8,496 bases of DNA from Thermoplasmata archaeon (GTDB lineage: Archaea; Thermoplasmatota; Thermoplasmata; Thermoplasmatales; Thermoplasmataceae), in NCBI GenBank assembly GCA_021795055.1, contig JAJYPW010000032.1:1-8496 (forward strand), given 5' to 3'. The position numbers and the translations under genes were made by a program. Positions 1 through 6,807 of the stretch are shown in pieces. Each line of letters starts with the position of its first letter. The stretch's first letter is position 1. The notes beneath the pieces were generated by a model. That model did no database searches and was not told where the DNA came from. It was given only the letters and a program-made list of their open reading frames with translations.

Positions 1-41
1 GCAATGACAAATTCCAGAAAGGCAGATATTCCGGGTGCATG

Positions 42-49
42 TTTATGTA
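42..49 (+). promoter_or_regulatory. TATA-like box for the SCP-2 gene
   Basis: TTTATGTA is centred about 25.5 bases before the ATG at 71. In archaea the TATA box lies about 26 bases before the transcription start, so this placement implies a leaderless mRNA beginning at the ATG. It favours 71 over the in-frame GTG at 35 as the true start. The motif is a loose match and has not been tested. Confidence 0.4.
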
Positions 50-70
50 CCGGAATATGGTACTTTCAGC

Positions 71-475
71 ATGCCAAAATTTCCTTCTGAAGAATGGGCA
101 AGGCAATATGTCGAAAAACTGAATTCAAGCGAAGCTTACCGGGATTCTGGAAAGAAGTGGGAAGGGGATATAACCTTCGTGATACAGAAGGATGAGGAAA
201 ACCCGACTGATTCCTACCTCTATATGGATCTCTATCATGGAGAATGCAGGAAATATCTCTACTCGGCAAACCCTGAAGACATACCCAAATCCGAGTTCAG
301 GTACATCGGCAAACATTCGAACTGGATTAGGATGATTCACAACGAGATCGATCCGATAAGGGGAGTTCTCACTGGCAAATTCAAGCTTGAAGGTTCCATG
401 ATGAAAATTATGAGGTTCACCAGGGCTGCCAAGGACATGGTGAACGCCGCGACGATGGTACCTGTCGAAGGGTGA
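71..475 (+). CDS. SCP-2 sterol-transfer domain protein, single-domain lipid-binding
   Basis: This is a 134-residue protein that fits a stand-alone SCP-2 (sterol carrier protein 2) domain. It has the N-terminal KFPSEEWARQYVEKLNSSEA helix, a K-W-EGDITFVI first strand, a YLYMDLYHGECRKY strand pair, the NWIRMIHNEIDPIRGVLTGK segment and a C-terminal LEGSMMKIMRFTRAAKDMV helix. The family forms a hydrophobic tunnel that binds lipids or fatty-acyl groups in the cytosol; there is no signal peptide or membrane segment. The start at 71 is preferred because the family homology begins there and a TATA-like box sits 26 bases upstream. An in-frame GTG at 35 would add 12 unconvincing residues. It is the first gene of an operon with an alcohol and an aldehyde dehydrogenase, so it may present a hydrophobic substrate to them (inference). 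The ligand cannot be told from sequence. Confidence 0.85.
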   Translation: MPKFPSEEWARQYVEKLNSSEAYRDSGKKWEGDITFVIQKDEENPTDSYLYMDLYHGECRKYLYSANPEDIPKSEFRYIGKHSNWIRMIHNEIDPIRGVLTGKFKLEGSMMKIMRFTRAAKDMVNAATMVPVEG

Positions 476-478
476 TCC
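471..478 (+). promoter_or_regulatory. Shine-Dalgarno site for the alcohol dehydrogenase
   Basis: GGTGATCC is a perfect complement to the usual archaeal 16S rRNA 3' end (GGATCACC). It overlaps the stop codon of the SCP-2 gene and ends 3 bases before a TTG. This decides for TTG at 482 as the start of the dehydrogenase and points to coupled translation within the operon. Confidence 0.7.
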
Positions 479-481
479 CGG

Positions 482-1612
482 TTGTGGTATTTCAGGAGCC
501 CGCAGATTGTCTATGGCCCGGAATCCCTCTCCTTCCTGCAGACCCTTGGCATCTCGCGCGCAGCGATAATCACGGATTCCACCCTTGCTGATTCGGGTAT
601 CGTGCAAAAGGTAATACACAGCCTCCCGGAAAATGCGGGCAGCAAGATTTTCTCCGGGTTCTCCCCTGAGCCTGATTTTGTGCAGATCAAATCAAATCTT
701 GAAGGTGTGAATGCCTTTCAGCCGGACTGGATAATCGGGGTTGGCGGCGGATCCTCCATAGATGCAGCTAAGATCATTTTTGCAATGTACGAGAGGCCAG
801 ACCTGGAGGTTTACGATATCACGCCTCTCTCGCCGCTTGGGCTGAGGAAGAAGTCAAGGCTGATTGCCGTTCCGACAACCAGCGGAACCGGGTCGGAATG
901 CTCATGGGCTGCCGTGATCTCTGAAAGGGAAGAGAAAAGGAAGAATGAGCTGGCTTCACCGGAAATACTGCCGGATTACGCGATACTCGATCCGGAAATG
1001 GTGATCGATCTTCCAAGGCAGCTGACTGTAAGCACCTCGGTGGACGCAATAACCCATGCAATAGAATCATACTCAAGTTCATGGAATAACCCCTACTCCG
1101 ATGCCCTTGCGGAGAAGGCGCTGGAACTTATCCTCAACAACCTGGTTGCGGTCGTTGACGGGAAGGGAGGCATCGAGGCAAGGGACAGGATCCACATAGG
1201 TGCATCCATGGCAGGCCTATCCTTCTCCAATTCCCAGATAGGAATGGCACATGCCCTGGGTCATGCATTCGGGGCGATCTTCAAGAAACCGCACGGAACC
1301 AGCGTTGGGCTGTTTCTCCCTGAGGTTGTGGCCCTCAACAGCAGATCTTCAAGGGAGAGGTATGACAGGCTGAACAGGATATTCCCCGACTCATTCAGGG
1401 AAGGGGACCTTCAGTCCTCCCTGAGAAAGCTGTTCGCCAGGATAGGCCAGCCCCTCACTGTTAAGGAGGCTGGGATCGGGAGGGAGGAGATGGAATCGAA
1501 CAGGGATGCACTCGTTTCACTCGCTATGGAGTCAACCGGAATGCTGACCAACCCATATGAAGCGAGCACTGAGGAAGTAAATGAAACACTGGAGAGATGT
1601 TATGGCTACTGA
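482..1612 (+). CDS. Iron-containing alcohol dehydrogenase (group III)
   Basis: This 376-residue protein has the usual length for the Fe-dependent alcohol dehydrogenase family, which reversibly oxidises alcohols to aldehydes with NAD(P). The N-terminus (WYFRSPQIVYGPESL) is typical. GGGSS at 88-92 and TTSGTGSE at 132-139 form the nucleotide-binding region. The four metal ligands are all present: D188, H192, H257 and H271, with the accompanying H261, in the pattern DAITH...MAHALGHAFGA...PHG. The TTG start at 482 is supported by a strong GGTGATCC site and by family homology from the second residue. It lies 6 bases after the SCP-2 stop and overlaps the following aldehyde dehydrogenase by 11 bases, so the two enzymes are probably made together and hand on an aldehyde. 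Substrate is not determinable; members act on short diols, hydroxybutyrate or simple alcohols. The protein is cytosolic. Confidence 0.93.
   Translation: MWYFRSPQIVYGPESLSFLQTLGISRAAIITDSTLADSGIVQKVIHSLPENAGSKIFSGFSPEPDFVQIKSNLEGVNAFQPDWIIGVGGGSSIDAAKIIFAMYERPDLEVYDITPLSPLGLRKKSRLIAVPTTSGTGSECSWAAVISEREEKRKNELASPEILPDYAILDPEMVIDLPRQLTVSTSVDAITHAIESYSSSWNNPYSDALAEKALELILNNLVAVVDGKGGIEARDRIHIGASMAGLSFSNSQIGMAHALGHAFGAIFKKPHGTSVGLFLPEVVALNSRSSRERYDRLNRIFPDSFREGDLQSSLRKLFARIGQPLTVKEAGIGREEMESNRDALVSLAMESTGMLTNPYEASTEEVNETLERCYGY
1591..1596 (+). promoter_or_regulatory. Shine-Dalgarno site for the aldehyde dehydrogenase
   Basis: GGAGAG stands 5 bases before the ATG at 1602 and inside the end of the alcohol dehydrogenase gene. 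It selects 1602 over the in-frame ATG at 1581, which has no such site and would add only seven residues. Confidence 0.55.
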
Positions 1613-3113
1613 AAAGGGGAAACCGGAGACCTACCCGAACATGGTTGCGGGAAATGAATCTCTGGAAGGGAAGAGGACGGAACTGACAAGCCCGATCGAC
1701 GGTAATATCATCGGATATACCATAGTGGCAGGCAGGGAGGAACTGAGGCGGGCAATCGACCTCGCCCATGATGCTTATATTGGCAAATGGGGGAAAACCG
1801 GTCTTGCTGAAAGGAAAAGACTGCTTTCCAGACTCGCCGATCTGGTGCAGGAAAGGTCCGACACGTACTCCATGCTTGAATGCATGAACACAGGGAAGAC
1901 CATTCGCCAGAGTTCCCTGATGGATATCCCGCTCGGGATAGAGCACCTCAGGTACTTTGCCCAGGAGGATGCGTTTTCAACATGCAGGGAGATCGATCAC
2001 CCTGAATATCCCGGATCGAGGGGCATCGTGCAGAATGTTCCCATGGGCGTGGTGGGCGCAATCGTGCCATGGAATGTGCCCTTCCTGATGACGGTGTGGA
2101 AACTGGCTCCCGCCCTGCTGGCAGGCAACCCGGTGGTTCTGAAGCCCTCCACGCATACTCCCCTGACCGCCCTGGAACTGGCCAGGGACATTGACAGGGC
2201 CGGTTTCCCCCGCGGATCGGTAAGCGTTGTCAACGTGCCGGGACCGGTTGCCGGGGAAGAATTCTCGCATAACGGAAAGGTTGGCATGGTCACCTTCACC
2301 GGATCCACCGATGTCGGCAGGAGCGTCGCCGTTCAGTGCGCTAACAACCTCAAAAAGGTGACCCTTGAACTTGGAGGGAAATCCCCCAACATCGTGCTGC
2401 AGGACGCGGACATCGGGAAGGCTGCAATGGGTGTGATGTTCGGGATATACCTCAACTCCGGACAGCTGTGCGAATCTGGCAGCAGGCTTCTGGTGCACTC
2501 CTCTATCAGGGATAAACTGCAAGGGGAGCTTGTGCGCCTGATGTCAAAACTCAGGCCTGGAAATCCGCTGTCCATGGATACCGACATAAGTGCGATAACC
2601 ACGCTGGAACAGAAGAAGATAATCGAGACCATGATGGAATCCGGGGAGAGGGAGGGAGCCAGTGTGATCTTCAGGAAAAACCTTGCAGGCTCAGTTCCGG
2701 AAGGTGGGTTGTATTACCCGCCAACGCTGCTTTCCGGCGCCGATCCAAATTCAAGGATTGCCAGGGAGGAGATTTTCGGGCCAGTCCTGAACATGCTGGA
2801 ATTCGACAGCGACGATGAGGCAGTGGAAATTGCCAACAGGACGGATTACGGGCTCGCAGCTGGCGTATGGAGCAGGGATCTGAAGAGAGCGGAATCTGTT
2901 GCCGGAAGGATCGAGGCGGGCACCATCTGGATAAACCAGTACCACCTGCTTTCTGCGGCGGCACCGAGGGGGGGCTTCAAGAAAAGCGGCCTGGGCAGGG
3001 AGCTTGGCCTTGAGGGCATCACGGAACTCACGCAGACCAGGCACATTTTCATCGGGGCAGAGGACAGCGACATGGATGTCGTTGAATACGGTCTTTTGCT
3101 GCCTCCCGACTGA
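1602..3113 (+). CDS. Aldehyde dehydrogenase, NAD(P)-dependent
   Basis: This 503-residue protein is a full-length member of the aldehyde dehydrogenase superfamily, oxidising an aldehyde to a carboxylic acid. Key positions, counted from the ATG at 1602: N158 in PWNVPF (oxyanion), K181 in VLKPS (cofactor), FTGSTDVG at 231-238, general base E256 in LELGGKSPN, nucleophile C290 in NSGQLCESGSR, and E390 in EEIFGP. The C-terminal GGFKKSGLGRELG signature is also present. It looks catalytically complete. It follows the iron alcohol dehydrogenase with an 11-base overlap, so the pair likely carries out a two-step alcohol-to-acid conversion. The last ten residues (DVVEYGLLLPPD) extend past the usual end. 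The catalytic Cys is flanked by L and E rather than the commoner pattern, so the substrate class is left open. It ends 8 bases from a convergent gene. Confidence 0.93.
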   Translation: MATEKGKPETYPNMVAGNESLEGKRTELTSPIDGNIIGYTIVAGREELRRAIDLAHDAYIGKWGKTGLAERKRLLSRLADLVQERSDTYSMLECMNTGKTIRQSSLMDIPLGIEHLRYFAQEDAFSTCREIDHPEYPGSRGIVQNVPMGVVGAIVPWNVPFLMTVWKLAPALLAGNPVVLKPSTHTPLTALELARDIDRAGFPRGSVSVVNVPGPVAGEEFSHNGKVGMVTFTGSTDVGRSVAVQCANNLKKVTLELGGKSPNIVLQDADIGKAAMGVMFGIYLNSGQLCESGSRLLVHSSIRDKLQGELVRLMSKLRPGNPLSMDTDISAITTLEQKKIIETMMESGEREGASVIFRKNLAGSVPEGGLYYPPTLLSGADPNSRIAREEIFGPVLNMLEFDSDDEAVEIANRTDYGLAAGVWSRDLKRAESVAGRIEAGTIWINQYHLLSAAAPRGGFKKSGLGRELGLEGITELTQTRHIFIGAEDSDMDVVEYGLLLPPD

Positions 3114-3121
3114 AAAGCTGT

Positions 3122-3997
3122 TCAGTTCCTGTAGAACCTGAATGACCGGCTGATCACCTCAAGATCGACCGGCACGTTCCCGAAGTGTTCTCCGTCCGCT
3201 TCCAGTGGAGCCGGATCTCCCGTTATCGACAGCCTGCCTGTCTCCATGTTCATCACCACCGGATCGCTGATATAGCTGCCGTTCACCAGCTTTCCCAGTT
3301 TGGTCAGCAGCCGGAATTTCCCGATTTCCCTGATCACATGAATTTCCAGGATGCCGTCCGACGGGTCAGAGTTTGGCGATGCCTTCATCCCGCCGCCAAA
3401 ATATTTCCCGTTTGCTATAACCACTTCCGGGCTTTTCACTCTGACGGTACCGAAGTCGCCCGTGAGTTCGATGGAAAATGTGCGCAGGTGGGGTATTTCC
3501 ATCAACGCTGATCGGGTGAAGACGTGCCTCCCCTTCCTTGTGACGGAGTTCACGCGCCTCATGACCATTGCACCGTACCCAACCTCCATGATGTTGAGAA
3601 ACACCCTTGTACCTGAGGGCCCGGTGCACCTGACGGAATCCGTTTCAACGGTCCTTCCGCCCAGTATGGCCCTCATTGCATCGGAAGCGCCGGAAATGCC
3701 CAGGCTCCTCGCGAAATCTGAACCCGTGCCGGTGGGAACCACCAGGATGCTGGTTCCCGTCCTGCCCACGAAACTCTGGCACACCCCGTTCAGGGTGCCG
3801 TCACCTCCCATGACTATCAGTGATTCTGGTTCGCCCCTGGCGATCTCGGCGCTTATTCTTGCGGTATCCTCCAGGCCGTGCGTCTCTATGATCTTTATTT
3901 CAAAATTCGGCAGGGAATCCTTTACCAGTTTTGCAGTTGAGAAAGAGTCCCCCTTTCCGGAGGCTGGATTGACGATGAGAGGGATGGATTTTTTCAC
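3122..3997 (-). CDS. Diacylglycerol/sphingosine-kinase-family lipid kinase
   Basis: This 291-residue protein belongs to the DagK/YegS-like lipid kinases (NAD-kinase fold), which phosphorylate a lipid hydroxyl using ATP. The sequence shows NPASGKG at 10-16, the nucleotide-binding GGDGTLNGV at 64-72, PTGTGSDFAR at 88-97, FGGGMKASPNSDPSDG at 200-215, and EADGE at 266-270 containing the likely catalytic Glu. The length matches bacterial DgkB/YegS. The start is GTG at 3997; a TATA-like box centred 25.5 bases upstream supports a leaderless transcript starting at this codon, and no Shine-Dalgarno site is visible. It follows the alkyl-DHAP-synthase-like gene by 40 bases on the same strand. In an archaeon the acceptor could be an isoprenoid ether lipid precursor such as archaeol, or another polyprenol-type alcohol. 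That is inference. Confidence 0.9.
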   Translation of the reverse strand: MKKSIPLIVNPASGKGDSFSTAKLVKDSLPNFEIKIIETHGLEDTARISAEIARGEPESLIVMGGDGTLNGVCQSFVGRTGTSILVVPTGTGSDFARSLGISGASDAMRAILGGRTVETDSVRCTGPSGTRVFLNIMEVGYGAMVMRRVNSVTRKGRHVFTRSALMEIPHLRTFSIELTGDFGTVRVKSPEVVIANGKYFGGGMKASPNSDPSDGILEIHVIREIGKFRLLTKLGKLVNGSYISDPVVMNMETGRLSITGDPAPLEADGEHFGNVPVDLEVISRSFRFYRN

Positions 3998-4017
3998 TCA
4001 GATTGCAACAGCATGGA

Positions 4018-4027
4018 ATTATATTAA
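4018..4027 (-). promoter_or_regulatory. TATA box for the lipid kinase gene
   Basis: On the minus strand this reads TTAATATAAT, the most A/T-rich stretch in the neighbourhood. Its centre is 25.5 bases before the GTG at 3997. This is the distance expected for a leaderless archaeal mRNA. The kinase therefore probably has its own promoter in the 40-base gap, even though it is in tandem with the upstream gene. Confidence 0.55.
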
Positions 4028-4037
4028 TTCGTTGATT

Positions 4038-5555
4038 CTAAAGGAGGACCGGATCCGCCAGAATGTTCATAAGGCTGCGGTGTGTGGAATCTATGTAGCC
4101 GGAAAGCTGGGTCCCTATGCCATGGTGATGGGAAATTGAACCCCCATTTCTCAGGAAACTGGAAATTATGCGGTCCCTGGCAAGCTTGAGATGTTCCGTC
4201 CTCTTCGCGGTGTTGAGTATGAAGGTGAAGTAGAGGCAGCACCCCTCCCTGTACTGATGGGACATGTGAGACATTATGATCCCGCTGATCCCTTCCGAGG
4301 AGAGTATTTCCCTGAATTCGCTGTTCACGCCTTCATACAGGTCATTGGCTTTTTCCCATGAGACAGAGGTCTCCAGAGTGTCCACTACCAGGCCGGATTT
4401 CCAGAGGAGGTTGGCGATCAGCGGTCTTTCATACCTGGTCCTTTCCCATATCTTTGCCGGCGCTGAAACGATCCTTGCGGCCCTGTCGTCGATCTGCCTG
4501 TAGGAATCGCCGCTGTCGATCACTATTGCAATGCAGCCTTTGCTGAAGCCCCTCAGGTTCAGGTACCTTTCCAGCACCCTCTTCAGCAGCCCGTTGCCTG
4601 CCTCTGACAGTGCAAGCTCCGTCTCCAGTGAGTCGGATACCCTGAGCACGTCCGGGAACGATTCCAGCTCGCTGAGCGAGTCTATTGCATCATGGAAACT
4701 CCTGTAAATGAATGACGCATGTTTCCTTCTGGCAGGCTTCCTGCTGGTCTTCATGTAAACCTTCGAGATTATGCCGTTCCTCCCTTCGCTTCCAAGGGCG
4801 ATGCTCCTGGCGGTTATTCCCGTGGAAGATCTCGGCGTCACCGGATCCGTTATGGTACCGTCGGATCGCACCAGTTCGACGCCCAGCACTATGTCCTCAA
4901 TGTCGCCGTAGCGGTTTGACTCCTGCCCTGATGCCATGGAGGATGCCCAGCCGCCCACGGTTGAATGCATGAAGGATTCCGGGAAAAAGCCCAGGGTCAG
5001 GCCAAGCTTTTCCGCCTCGCTCTCGGCGTCGAACCCGGTCATTCCGCCTCCGACAACCGCGATCCTGCCATGCATGCTGAATGACTTCAGGTGGGATACG
5101 TCAATGCTCACAAAGTGCTTCCCGCTGCCAGGGGAAAGCCCTCCGGTGACGGATGTGCCCCCTCCGTATATGGAAGCCCTGATGCCGAGGCCCCGGAGAC
5201 TGCGCATCATGCCGGCGGCCTCATTTTCCCTTGGAAACAGCACTGCATCTGCAATGCCGGGTATTCGGTTCTCGGATAGCATTGCTATCTCCATGGATGA
5301 TTTTCCTACTGATCTTGAAAACCTGAGACCGGGATCATAGCTGATCTCGCCCACACCTGTGTTTCCGCTGTTCACCATTTTCGCTGTATCCGGATCCTCG
5401 GGCTCGCTGAAATCGATGTATCCGTCCCACGCATCCCCCTTTATCCTCCCACCCGCCATGCGCTCAAGGGAGGCCAGTGAACCGGATTCTGTATCATAGG
5501 AAACGGGCTCTCCATAAAGGACGAACACCCTGCTCGCCCGTCTTGCTTCCATCAT
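4038..5555 (-). CDS. FAD-binding oxidoreductase, alkyl-DHAP synthase-like (VAO/PCMH family)
   Basis: This 505-residue protein has an FAD_binding_4 domain and a C-terminal oxidase domain. YGGGTSVTGG at 130-139 binds the FAD pyrophosphate, followed by PESFMHSTVGGWASS at 192-206 and GDIEDIVLGVELVRSDG at 217-233. In the C-terminal half are VDTLETSVSW at 391-400, Y435 in HQYREGCCLYFTF, and the triple histidine SHHHGIG with H476-H478. These match alkyldihydroxyacetonephosphate synthase (AGPS) and its prokaryotic relatives better than glycolate or lactate oxidases. AGPS swaps the acyl chain of acyl-DHAP for an alkyl ether. The Arg-Asp normally found just before the ETS motif appears as Ala-Asn (381-382), so chemistry may differ. 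Two adjacent ATGs (5555, 5552) are possible starts. It precedes a lipid kinase on the same strand. Archaeal ether lipids are normally made without AGPS, so the product is unknown. Confidence 0.82.
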   Translation of the reverse strand: MMEARRASRVFVLYGEPVSYDTESGSLASLERMAGGRIKGDAWDGYIDFSEPEDPDTAKMVNSGNTGVGEISYDPGLRFSRSVGKSSMEIAMLSENRIPGIADAVLFPRENEAAGMMRSLRGLGIRASIYGGGTSVTGGLSPGSGKHFVSIDVSHLKSFSMHGRIAVVGGGMTGFDAESEAEKLGLTLGFFPESFMHSTVGGWASSMASGQESNRYGDIEDIVLGVELVRSDGTITDPVTPRSSTGITARSIALGSEGRNGIISKVYMKTSRKPARRKHASFIYRSFHDAIDSLSELESFPDVLRVSDSLETELALSEAGNGLLKRVLERYLNLRGFSKGCIAIVIDSGDSYRQIDDRAARIVSAPAKIWERTRYERPLIANLLWKSGLVVDTLETSVSWEKANDLYEGVNSEFREILSSEGISGIIMSHMSHQYREGCCLYFTFILNTAKRTEHLKLARDRIISSFLRNGGSISHHHGIGTQLSGYIDSTHRSLMNILADPVLL

Positions 5556-5577
5556 GCAATATACTGAAGCAATACGG

Positions 5578-5586
5578 TTAGATTAT
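5578..5586 (-). promoter_or_regulatory. Possible TATA-like box for the FAD oxidoreductase
   Basis: On the minus strand the stretch reads ATAATCTAA and is centred 27 bases before the ATG at 5555. No Shine-Dalgarno site precedes that ATG, so a leaderless transcript is plausible. The match to a TATA consensus is weak. The remaining bases between this box and 5671 show no further recognisable signal. Confidence 0.3.
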
Positions 5587-5671
5587 GCTATTGGATGCCT
5601 GCGATCCGATCGCGTTGGTGGTATGTGCCAGGATATCGCTCGAAGGCGGAAACGGGTCCGGGAATCAATGA

Positions 5672-5866
5672 TTATCCGCCGGAAAACACCTCGACAAACG
5701 CGAGGTCGTCCGTTTCACCTATCCTGTGCTCCCATGTTACGGGTTTGCCGTTGAGGATCGCAATATATCTTTCGCCGGAGAGCCCGTTGATCTTTGCGAT
5801 GGCCGCTATGTCTGAGCCGGGTGAATTGTCAATCCTGCGGGTTTCCCTCCCCACTATCCTGATCAT
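5672..5866 (-). CDS. Small ubiquitin-like beta-grasp protein (SAMP2/Urm1/ThiS-like), ends in Gly-Gly
   Basis: This 64-residue protein has the beta-grasp pattern of sulfur carriers and archaeal ubiquitin-like modifiers: an N-terminal strand MIRIVGRET, a helix around DIAAIAKINGL, a strand pair YIAILNGKPV, then DDLAFVEVFSGG. The chain stops exactly after the C-terminal Gly-Gly, the residues that an E1-like enzyme adenylates and that become a thiocarboxylate or isopeptide bond. Length and layout resemble haloarchaeal SAMP2. Such proteins supply sulfur for tRNA 2-thiouridine or molybdopterin/thiamin, and can be conjugated to proteins. The ATG at 5866 is chosen because a longer reading frame from 5938 would run through the tRNA gene. 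It lies 13 bases downstream of tRNA-Gln(UUG) on the same strand and may share its transcript. ThiS or MoaD remain alternatives. Confidence 0.75.
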   Translation of the reverse strand: MIRIVGRETRRIDNSPGSDIAAIAKINGLSGERYIAILNGKPVTWEHRIGETDDLAFVEVFSGG

Positions 5867-5879
5867 GCAGATGCCCTGA

Positions 5880-5952
5880 CAGCCCCGGGCAGATTCGAAC
5901 TGCCGTCGTCGGATCCAAAGTCCGAAATGCTTGGCCACTACACCACAGGGCT
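5880..5952 (-). tRNA. tRNA-Gln (anticodon UUG)
   Basis: A 73-base cloverleaf can be drawn on the minus strand. The acceptor stem AGCCCTG pairs with CGGGGCT (one G-U) and the discriminator is G at 5880. The D arm starts GTGT. The anticodon stem TCGGA/TCCGA holds the loop CTTTGGA, giving anticodon TTG for Gln codon CAA. The T arm is GGCAG-TTCGAAT-CTGCC. No intron is present and CCA is not encoded, as is common in archaea. A wobble uridine at position 34 in this tRNA class is usually 2-thiolated, and the gene directly downstream encodes a ubiquitin-like sulfur-carrier candidate. Confidence 0.95.
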
Positions 5953-5976
5953 ATGCTGTTTTGTGATGTGAGCAGT

Positions 5977-5986
5977 GGTAATAACC
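5977..5986 (-). promoter_or_regulatory. Possible TATA box for tRNA-Gln
   Basis: GGTTATTACC on the minus strand is centred about 29 bases before the mature 5' end of the tRNA. This suits a promoter with a leader of only a few bases. The match is modest, and the segment overlaps an inverted repeat at 5982-5999. Confidence 0.35.
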
Positions 5987-5999
5987 TATTCTCAGGTTA
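5982..5999. repeat. Short inverted repeat upstream of tRNA-Gln
   Basis: TAACCT and AGGTTA are perfect 6-base arms around a 6-base spacer (ATTCTC). The repeat lies between the hydrolase stop codon and the tRNA. It overlaps the likely tRNA promoter, so it could be an operator, or a weak hairpin in the hydrolase 3' end. At this length, chance is possible. Confidence 0.3.
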
Positions 6000-6030
6000 A
6001 GATTTGCGGCAACCATGCCGGCGTCATTGC

Positions 6031-6786
6031 TCAAGGTATGGAGAAGAAATCCGTTCCATTCTCCTGGGTGGCGCAAATTATGGGATTGGAATCCTTACCT
6101 TCCATCTTCATGTAAAGGCCGACAGTCTTTCTGGCAATCTGGGGGGTGTTGTTCTCCCTGCTAAGGTGCAGCAGGACAAGCCTGGTGGAATCCCCTGCGA
6201 CAGCAGCGGATATCTCTCCGCACTGGATGTTCGAGAGATGCCCCTTCCCGCCCCTGATCCTTCGCTTGAGCGGATCGGGATAGCTGCCGTTCTGAAGCAT
6301 CCCGATATCGTGGTTTGCCTCAATCGCGAGAATATCGGAATTCCTTATCCTCTCCATAAGCGCCGGGGAAGGCTGCCCGAGATCGGAAACTATGGAAATT
6401 TTCCTCCCGGAGCTTTCGATCACGAAGGCAACCGGATCGACGGCATCGTGGGAAACGTTCACCGTTGTGATGCTGAAATTCCCGAAGACGACGGTCTCGT
6501 CCACAGGGTATCCCTTTACGCCTATGGCTTTGAGCGTAAGTGGCCTGGCATAAATGTCGCCAGATATCTTCCTGGAGAATGGCAGTACGTTCCCTGCATG
6601 ATCAGAATGTTCATGGGATATGAAAAGCGAGATGTATTCCGGCTCCAGCCCTGTTTCATCCAGGAAAGACCGGAATTTCCTGACGGAAATCCCAAAATCA
6701 AACACAGCCATGAACTCACCGTCTGTGACGATTGAACAGTTTCCACCGCTGCCGCTTGCTATTGACCTGAAGGAAAGGCTTCCCAA
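6031..6786 (-). CDS. Metallo-beta-lactamase-fold hydrolase, YycJ/WalJ-like
   Basis: This 251-residue protein has the MBL-fold order of motifs. The N-terminal SGSGGNCSIV (11-20) is typical of the YycJ/WalJ subfamily, FDFGIS (29-34) gives the first Asp, and HEHSDH holds metal ligands H58, H60, D62 and H63. H113 is in VSHDA, D135 in SDLG, EANHD lies at 156-160, and H207 is in LLHLSRENNTP. All seven expected metal ligands appear present, so it should bind two metal ions. Relatives are described as 5'-3' nucleases or phosphodiesterases; the real substrate is not known here. The start is TTG at 6786, because an in-frame stop lies about 13 codons upstream and the homology starts a few residues in. 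A T-rich box sits 26 bases before it. It is followed on the same strand by tRNA-Gln. Confidence 0.88.
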   Translation of the reverse strand: MGSLSFRSIASGSGGNCSIVTDGEFMAVFDFGISVRKFRSFLDETGLEPEYISLFISHEHSDHAGNVLPFSRKISGDIYARPLTLKAIGVKGYPVDETVVFGNFSITTVNVSHDAVDPVAFVIESSGRKISIVSDLGQPSPALMERIRNSDILAIEANHDIGMLQNGSYPDPLKRRIRGGKGHLSNIQCGEISAAVAGDSTRLVLLHLSRENNTPQIARKTVGLYMKMEGKDSNPIICATQENGTDFFSIP

Positions 6787-6807
6787 TGGTGCTTGATCCA
6801 GTTCTCG

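Noticed and set aside
125..619. 164-residue minus-strand open frame across the SCP-2/dehydrogenase junction
   Set aside because: It spans two real plus-strand genes and their ribosome site, and has no recognisable motifs.
1977..2522. 181-residue minus-strand open frame inside the aldehyde dehydrogenase
   Set aside because: It is antisense to the conserved catalytic part of the dehydrogenase; composition is typical of a shadow frame.
4040..4047. Strong plus-strand Shine-Dalgarno-like AAAGGAGG
   Set aside because: It is the reverse of the last codons of the FAD oxidoreductase, and no plausible plus-strand gene follows.
3351..4139. 262-residue plus-strand open frame opposite the lipid kinase
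   Set aside because: It is antisense to a gene with clear kinase motifs, has no recognisable domain, and reflects the codon bias of the real strand.
5867..5938. Longer N-terminal form of the ubiquitin-like protein starting at 5938
   Set aside because: The extra 24 codons lie within or right beside the tRNA-Gln gene, and their translation does not match the beta-grasp family, which begins at the ATG at 5866.
6004..6735. 243-residue plus-strand open frame opposite the MBL hydrolase
   Set aside because: It is a shadow of the hydrolase, which has all its metal ligands. The shadow translation has no family features.
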